DNA of 10,403 bases from G039029935 sp039029935 (GTDB lineage Bacteria > Chloroflexota > Anaerolineae > Caldilineales > Caldilineaceae): assembly GCA_039029935.1 (NCBI GenBank), contig JBCCFC010000387.1:1-10403 (forward strand), read 5' to 3'. Positions within the stretch are counted from its first letter, which is position 1. Each line of letters starts with the position of its first letter. The notes below the pieces were generated by a model. That model made no database searches, was not told the origin of the DNA, and worked only from the letters and a program-made list of their open reading frames with translations. Below are positions 6,910 through 10,403 of this stretch, piece by piece. The translations under genes were made by a program, and so were the position numbers.

Positions 6910-6915
6910 AAGGAG
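6910..6915 (+). promoter_or_regulatory. Ribosome binding site fixing the start of the second permease
   Basis: AAGGAG, eight bases before the ATG at 6924. The frame runs open back through the hairpin to 6822, but translation from there would cross the stem and lacks a ribosome binding site, so the 6924 start is preferred. Confidence 0.75.
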
Positions 6916-6923
6916 TAAAAATC

Positions 6924-8201
6924 ATGAATTCGATAATGACAATTACGCTCAATGATTTGCGAATCTTCTTTGCAGATCGTGGCAATCTTTTTGGCCTCAT
7001 TGTCCTACCATTGGCCTTTACGCTCGTGTTGGGGTTTGCCTTTGGGAGTGGTGATAGTGGCCCAACGTATGTGCGCATCGACGTACTTGATGAGGATGGC
7101 ACAGCACAGTCAGCTCTGTTTATGGATGAGCTGCGAGCAGCCAACACAACGCTGGTCCTCTGTCCAATAGATAACGATACCATTACTGATGAAGAGGACT
7201 TTTGTCGCTTGGGGGATGAACCACTCGACCTTGAACGGGCACAAGAGCGCGCCAAGGAAGAAACAACCGACGCCTTGATTGTGATTCCCGCTGGCTATGC
7301 AGACGCCGTGACAGGGGCAGGCGATGCCACCATTCAGTTTTATGCCATGAACGACCCAGGTGTGCCACACCCTGTGCTACAGACAGTCAGCACAGTCTTA
7401 CAGAAGATCAACAGCGCGGGGCTGACCGCAGGTGTTACCAATGCCATGCTTGAAAATGTCGGTATGCAGACCGGGCTGGGCATGTTTATTGATGGCTTCC
7501 GTGAACAGTTTGTTGATGATATTTTTGTGGAATCCTCTACGCTGCTCGAACAGCGACCCGATGCCGTGCAGTATGTGACATCGGAAGGTGTCGAAGAGGC
7601 CGACCCAACAGATGGGCTAGGGCAATCTGTGCCAGGCATGGGGACAATGTTTGTGATGTTTACCGTGCTGGCGGGGACAGCGGCATTACTACGCGAGCGT
7701 AACCAATGGACCCTCCAACGGTTGGCCGCACTACCATTATCCCGTGCCTACATCCTCAGCGGTAAAATTCTCACCTACATCATTCTGGGCATGATCCAGT
7801 ACTTCATCGTCTTTGGCGTGGGTCTCGCGGTCGGGCTAAATCTTGGTGACAGCCCACTGCTGCTCCTACCCATCATGCTTGCCTTTGTTCTTTGCACCAC
7901 CGCGCTGACCTTTGCGATTGCACCGCTGATGAAAAGCGTCGAGCAAGCTGGTGGCATCACCCGCCTCTTATCGCTGTCATTGGCCCCGCTTGGTGGCGCA
8001 TGGTGGCCGCTAGAGATTGTGCCAGACTTTATGCGCACGATTGGCTACCTTTCACCCGTTTCTTGGGCCATGTATGCCTTTCAGGATGTCATGTGGTTTG
8101 GTGGTGGGCTGGCAGATATTTTGCCAGAGATTGGTGTGTTGCTGGCAGCGACGGTGGTGCTGTTTGTGATTGGGGTGCGTAGTTTCCGATATGGATCGTG
8201 A
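6924..8201 (+). CDS. ABC-2 type permease, second subunit
   Basis: Probable partner of the first permease, 425 residues. It has the same layout on a smaller scale: a cytoplasmic start with N-D-L-R-I-F-F-A-D-R, helix 1 at about 21-41, and an extracytoplasmic acidic domain (~42-235). A C-terminal half with about five helices follows, opening with the family stretch R-E-R-N-Q-W-T-L-Q-R and P-L-S-R-A-Y-I-L-S-G-K. The Y-L-S-P-V-S-W-A-M near the end matches the equivalent S-F-S-P-I-W-W-G-V in the first permease, so the two are distant paralogues likely to form a heterodimer on one ATPase homodimer, as in DrrB/YbhSR-type exporters. Two cysteines in the outer domain (C80, C94) could form a disulfide. 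It is the last gene of the operon; the terminator follows 75 bases later. Confidence 0.87.
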   Translation: MNSIMTITLNDLRIFFADRGNLFGLIVLPLAFTLVLGFAFGSGDSGPTYVRIDVLDEDGTAQSALFMDELRAANTTLVLCPIDNDTITDEEDFCRLGDEPLDLERAQERAKEETTDALIVIPAGYADAVTGAGDATIQFYAMNDPGVPHPVLQTVSTVLQKINSAGLTAGVTNAMLENVGMQTGLGMFIDGFREQFVDDIFVESSTLLEQRPDAVQYVTSEGVEEADPTDGLGQSVPGMGTMFVMFTVLAGTAALLRERNQWTLQRLAALPLSRAYILSGKILTYIILGMIQYFIVFGVGLAVGLNLGDSPLLLLPIMLAFVLCTTALTFAIAPLMKSVEQAGGITRLLSLSLAPLGGAWWPLEIVPDFMRTIGYLSPVSWAMYAFQDVMWFGGGLADILPEIGVLLAATVVLFVIGVRSFRYGS

Positions 8202-8398
8202 ATTGATTACTTGGTACTTGGTAATCGGTCATCAATGAGCCAGTTATAGTGTTGGTTAGAAAATTGATTCTACTGAATGGGTCTTGTTTTCAAGAACAAG
8301 ACCCATTTTTAGTATTGTGTGTATGGGGTCTGCCCATGCGCCCTGTGCCAATCTCCCAACATTAACGGCCTACGCCATTTTTAGTTCTCTTAGCACGT
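8202..8398. other. Convergent intergenic region between exporter operon and oxidoreductase
   Basis: It holds the exporter's terminator (8276-8310) and a short imperfect inverted repeat (GATTAC 8205-8210 / GTAATC 8221-8226). Nothing else is recognisable from 8311 to 8398. No clear terminator with a T-run is seen for the minus-strand genes, although the 8276-8307 stem might slow polymerase in both directions. Confidence 0.6.
8276..8310 (+). terminator. Rho-independent terminator of the exporter operon
   Basis: AATGGGTCTTGTT (8276-8288) pairs perfectly over 13 bp with AACAAGACCCATT (8295-8307), with a six-base loop. A run of five T (8306-8310) follows on the plus strand. It lies 75 bases after the second permease's stop and faces the oppositely transcribed oxidoreductase. 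Confidence 0.92.
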
Positions 8399-9409
8399 TT
8401 ATCTTTGATATATATTGGGTTGTTGAGGCAGAACGATAGCTACTGCCTGCCCACTCTTTGCCGATTCAACACAGGCATCCGCAACGACCATTGCTGCATA
8501 ACCATCCCACGCACTAGGCCCAGTGGGTTTCCCGTCAAGAACCGACTGTACCCATGCCCGCACCTCATCGATATAGGCAACTTCAAAGCGCTGGAGCCAG
8601 TCCGCTTCCACCCATTGCCGACGCGCATTGCCATGATGAATGACTGCACTTTGGCGCGGATTGGTCTCGACCGACCCTGTTTCGCCTGTGATTTTGACAT
8701 CTACTTCATAGCCATACCCCGACTCCGAGTTGCATTCGATTGTGCCGAGACCACCGTTGCCAAAGGTGAGTTGGATGGCAACAAAACGAGCGGTCAGTGG
8801 ATGTTCAGCGTCACCAGGAATGTAGCTGGCATATGCACGCGTAACATCATCGCCCATCATCCAGCGCGCAGAGTGGATGTCGTGGATGGCAGAATTAGTG
8901 ATGACATCTTCAATGGTGCGAAGTTCATCCTTGGTTGGGTTGATGTGAACGCCTCGGAACACAAGTGACCGCCCTAACTCACCACTGTCAGCAACCTGTT
9001 TGACGCGGACATGTGCGGGATCATACTCACTCATAAAGCCAAGTTGTGCCAACCGTGTTCCGTGTGCAACCTCGGCGTCAATCACCTTTTTGGCCTCAGC
9101 TGCACTGGTCGCCAGTGGCTTTTCACAGAGGACGGGTTTCCCTGCCGCAATACAAGCGTGTGCTTGGTCCGCGTGAAAACGGTCAGGCGAGGCAATGATG
9201 ACGGCTTCAACATCTGGATGGTTAATCAATGCCTGGGCGTCGGTGAAGGCATGGCGAATTCCATAGTCTGTGGAAAGTTCTTGCAGACGGGCTTCGTCTA
9301 CATCCATGATGGCGACCACGTTGGCCGCAGCGACTTCGTTGCTGATATTATTGACGTGTCGGCCACCCATACCGCCCGTACCGATGACGCCAATATTCAA
9401 AGTTTCCAT
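8399..9409 (-). CDS. Gfo/Idh/MocA family NAD(P)-dependent oxidoreductase
   Basis: A 336-residue cytoplasmic dehydrogenase, of the family that oxidises polyols, inositols, sugars or amino sugars. The N-terminal Rossmann fold has G-V-I-G-T-G-G-M-G (7-15), and an acidic residue ends the second strand (D36 in I-M-D-V-D), which favours NAD over NADP. C-E-K-P-L-A (95-100) carries the conserved E-K-P with K97. The catalytic-helix region is S-A-I-H-D-I-H-S-A-R-W (173-183). H176 is the likely catalytic His, while N172 and H179 stand where inositol dehydrogenases tend to have Asp, so the substrate may differ. Length is normal for the family. The start at 9409 is chosen because it gives the standard N-terminus and has GGAAGG just upstream; a longer frame to 9436 would overlap the SDR. 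It begins two bases after the SDR stop, so the two are cotranscribed and probably coupled. Exact substrate unknown. Confidence 0.9.
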   Translation of the reverse strand: METLNIGVIGTGGMGGRHVNNISNEVAAANVVAIMDVDEARLQELSTDYGIRHAFTDAQALINHPDVEAVIIASPDRFHADQAHACIAAGKPVLCEKPLATSAAEAKKVIDAEVAHGTRLAQLGFMSEYDPAHVRVKQVADSGELGRSLVFRGVHINPTKDELRTIEDVITNSAIHDIHSARWMMGDDVTRAYASYIPGDAEHPLTARFVAIQLTFGNGGLGTIECNSESGYGYEVDVKITGETGSVETNPRQSAVIHHGNARRQWVEADWLQRFEVAYIDEVRAWVQSVLDGKPTGPSAWDGYAAMVVADACVESAKSGQAVAIVLPQQPNIYQR

Positions 9410-9411
9410 TA

Positions 9412-10257
9412 TCACCCTTCCATCCCTGCTTGCCAATAGGGATCATCCAGTGGTGGTGGAGCAGACACAGGTCCCCCATCTCGTACGGACTGGTCAAAGT
9501 CAACGACGGCTCCGGTCATCATGCCCGATTCATCTGACGCCAGAAACGCGATTGCCCGCGCCACCTCATCAGCCTTAAGCAACCGACCAAAGGGTAGCCT
9601 CGCCTCTGCCTCGGCCAGCCAGTTCTCGTTATTGCCATGAAACCGCTTTTGGATCACATCTTCGCCAGGTGTGTCCATCCAGCCGATTGCCAATGCATTG
9701 ACACGAATGCCATACCGCATAACCGCATAGGCGATGTTTTTGGTCATAACATTGAGTGCCCCTTTAGACGCTGCATAGGGTAACAAAAACTGCTCGCTGC
9801 CAAACGATGCCACACTGGAAATGTTGATGATAGAGCCACCATTGCCCTCGCGCTGCATAAGTTTACATGCATCCTGCATCAGAATCAATGGCGCACGTGC
9901 ATTGGTCGCCATCATCAAATCAAAGAGGTCCGGTTCTGTGTTCCAAATATTGCCACGCACGGTGAGCGCACCCGCATTCACCAGTACATGCACTTTCCCA
10001 AAATGTTGGTCCGCTGCCGCAACGATGGTACGACACGCATCGGCATCGCTCAGGTCCGCCTGAACAAAGTGCGCAGGGCAGCCTCCAGCACTGAGGTCTG
10101 CCGCTACTGCATTTCCTCGTTCGGCATTACGTCCTGTGACGATGATGCCCGCAGCACCGCGCTCGGCAAAGAGACGTGCTGTTGCTTCGCCCAACCCTTG
10201 TGTGCTGCCCGTGATGACAGCGACTTTGCCGTCAAGTGAACTATAATTAGTAGTCAA
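9412..10257 (-). CDS. Classical short-chain dehydrogenase/reductase (SDR)
   Basis: A 281-residue cytoplasmic NAD(P)-dependent oxidoreductase. The motifs are canonical: cofactor loop T-G-S-T-Q-G-L-G (16-23), D68 in Q-A-D-L, N-A-G (94-96), N119, S148 in N-I-S-S, and Y161-x3-K165. Together N119, S148, Y161 and K165 give a complete catalytic tetrad. The C-terminal region ends in a typical G-A-V-V-D-F-D strand plus a Pro-rich extension, slightly longer than the usual ~250 residues. The start codon is probably TTG (10257), since no ATG precedes the cofactor loop; GGCAGG about eight bases upstream is a modest ribosome binding site. The gene overlaps the preceding frame by 11 nt and is followed after two bases by the Gfo/Idh/MocA gene. 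The pair probably handles successive oxidation or reduction steps on a sugar or polyol. The substrate cannot be read from sequence. Confidence 0.9.
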   Translation of the reverse strand: MTTNYSSLDGKVAVITGSTQGLGEATARLFAERGAAGIIVTGRNAERGNAVAADLSAGGCPAHFVQADLSDADACRTIVAAADQHFGKVHVLVNAGALTVRGNIWNTEPDLFDLMMATNARAPLILMQDACKLMQREGNGGSIINISSVASFGSEQFLLPYAASKGALNVMTKNIAYAVMRYGIRVNALAIGWMDTPGEDVIQKRFHGNNENWLAEAEARLPFGRLLKADEVARAIAFLASDESGMMTGAVVDFDQSVRDGGPVSAPPPLDDPYWQAGMEG

Positions 10258-10403
10258 AAGTTCGACCTGCCTTTCGTTTTGAATAGTCTATTTCGCCATC
10301 TAAATCAGCGACACCAATATGTTGCCGCTGGGTGTTAAAGACTTCGTACTCGTCTTTGTGGAAATTATCGAGATACCAGTAACGACCTGTATCTATCTCT
10401 CTA
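10247..10403 (-). CDS. C-terminal end of an upstream gene, resembling a colicin-E3-type RNase tail
   Basis: A frame entering from the right edge stays open for 51 codons and stops with TAA at 10249-10247. It reads R-Y-W-Y-L-D-N-F-H-K-D-E-Y-E-V-F, then R-Q-H-I-G-V-A-D-L-D-G-E-I, then K-R-K-A-G-R-T-F-D-Y. This resembles the end of the cytotoxic domain of colicin E3, which has Y-E-W-D-S-Q-H-G-E-L-E-G-Y, then Q-H-L-G-S-F-D, then K-R-N-I-K-K-Y-L. The E3-style catalytic Asp, His, Glu and Arg all have counterparts. If real, the gene would be a 16S-rRNA-cleaving toxin module or a stand-alone relative; relatives of this domain occur at the end of polymorphic toxins and in small proteins. The comparison is from memory over about 50 residues, so function is uncertain. 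The open frame overlapping the SDR start by 11 nt supports it being a real coding end. Confidence 0.45.
   Translation of the reverse strand, partial: REIDTGRYWYLDNFHKDEYEVFNTQRQHIGVADLDGEIDYSKRKAGRTFDY

Noticed and set aside
6822..6923. N-terminal extension of the second permease starting upstream of the hairpin
   Set aside because: It would read through the stem, lacks a ribosome binding site and adds a non-family N-terminus. The ATG at 6924 has AAGGAG at the right distance.
8205..8226. Inverted repeat GATTAC/GTAATC after the second permease as a first terminator
   Set aside because: The stem is only six bases with a weak interior and no T-run; the strong terminator follows at 8276.

Overview
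The window looks like part of a bacterial chromosome. The genes include the C-terminal end of a large TPR regulator, an ABC-2 exporter operon with long extracytoplasmic domains, and a Gfo/Idh/MocA plus SDR oxidoreductase pair. This mix would fit a Chloroflexota-like bacterium, but that placement is an impression from gene style and has not been tested.

Layout from left to right. (1) Positions 3-983 (+) hold the C-terminal end of a TPR-rich protein whose N-terminus lies outside the window. (2) Positions 998-2848 are a complete IS66-like insertion sequence: one transposase on the minus strand between near-perfect 24-bp terminal inverted repeats. (3) Abutting its right repeat, 2849-3757 (+) is the remainder of an IS630-family transposase. 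It has lost its 5' part and carries an in-frame TAG in a conserved segment. The left flank of the IS66-like element is unrelated to IS630 and there is no target duplication, so the locus was probably reshaped by an IS-mediated deletion or recombination. (4) Positions 3758-4105 are an intergenic stretch with a 15-bp tandem repeat, a possible promoter and a good ribosome binding site. (5) Positions 4106-8201 (+) are a three-gene ABC-2 export operon: one ATPase and two different permeases. A large hairpin sits between the permease genes, and a clear rho-independent terminator follows the operon at 8276-8310. (6) On the minus strand, converging on that terminator, an SDR (10257-9412) and a Gfo/Idh/MocA oxidoreductase (9409-8399) are two bases apart and almost certainly cotranscribed. 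(7) At the right edge the last 51 codons of another minus-strand gene overlap the SDR start by 11 nt. This tail resembles the C-terminal RNase domain of colicin E3.

How the genes may work together: the ATPase probably energises a heterodimer of the two permeases to export or extrude an unknown substrate. The two dehydrogenases probably act on related polyol or sugar-type substrates in one catabolic or modification pathway. The two IS elements are unrelated to either function, but they form the left boundary of the exporter operon. I found no tRNA, rRNA or CRISPR array. The most interesting items are the intercistronic hairpin, the tandem repeat ahead of the exporter, the calcium-loop-like motif in the large permease, the IS-in-IS junction, and the colicin-E3-like tail overlapping the SDR.
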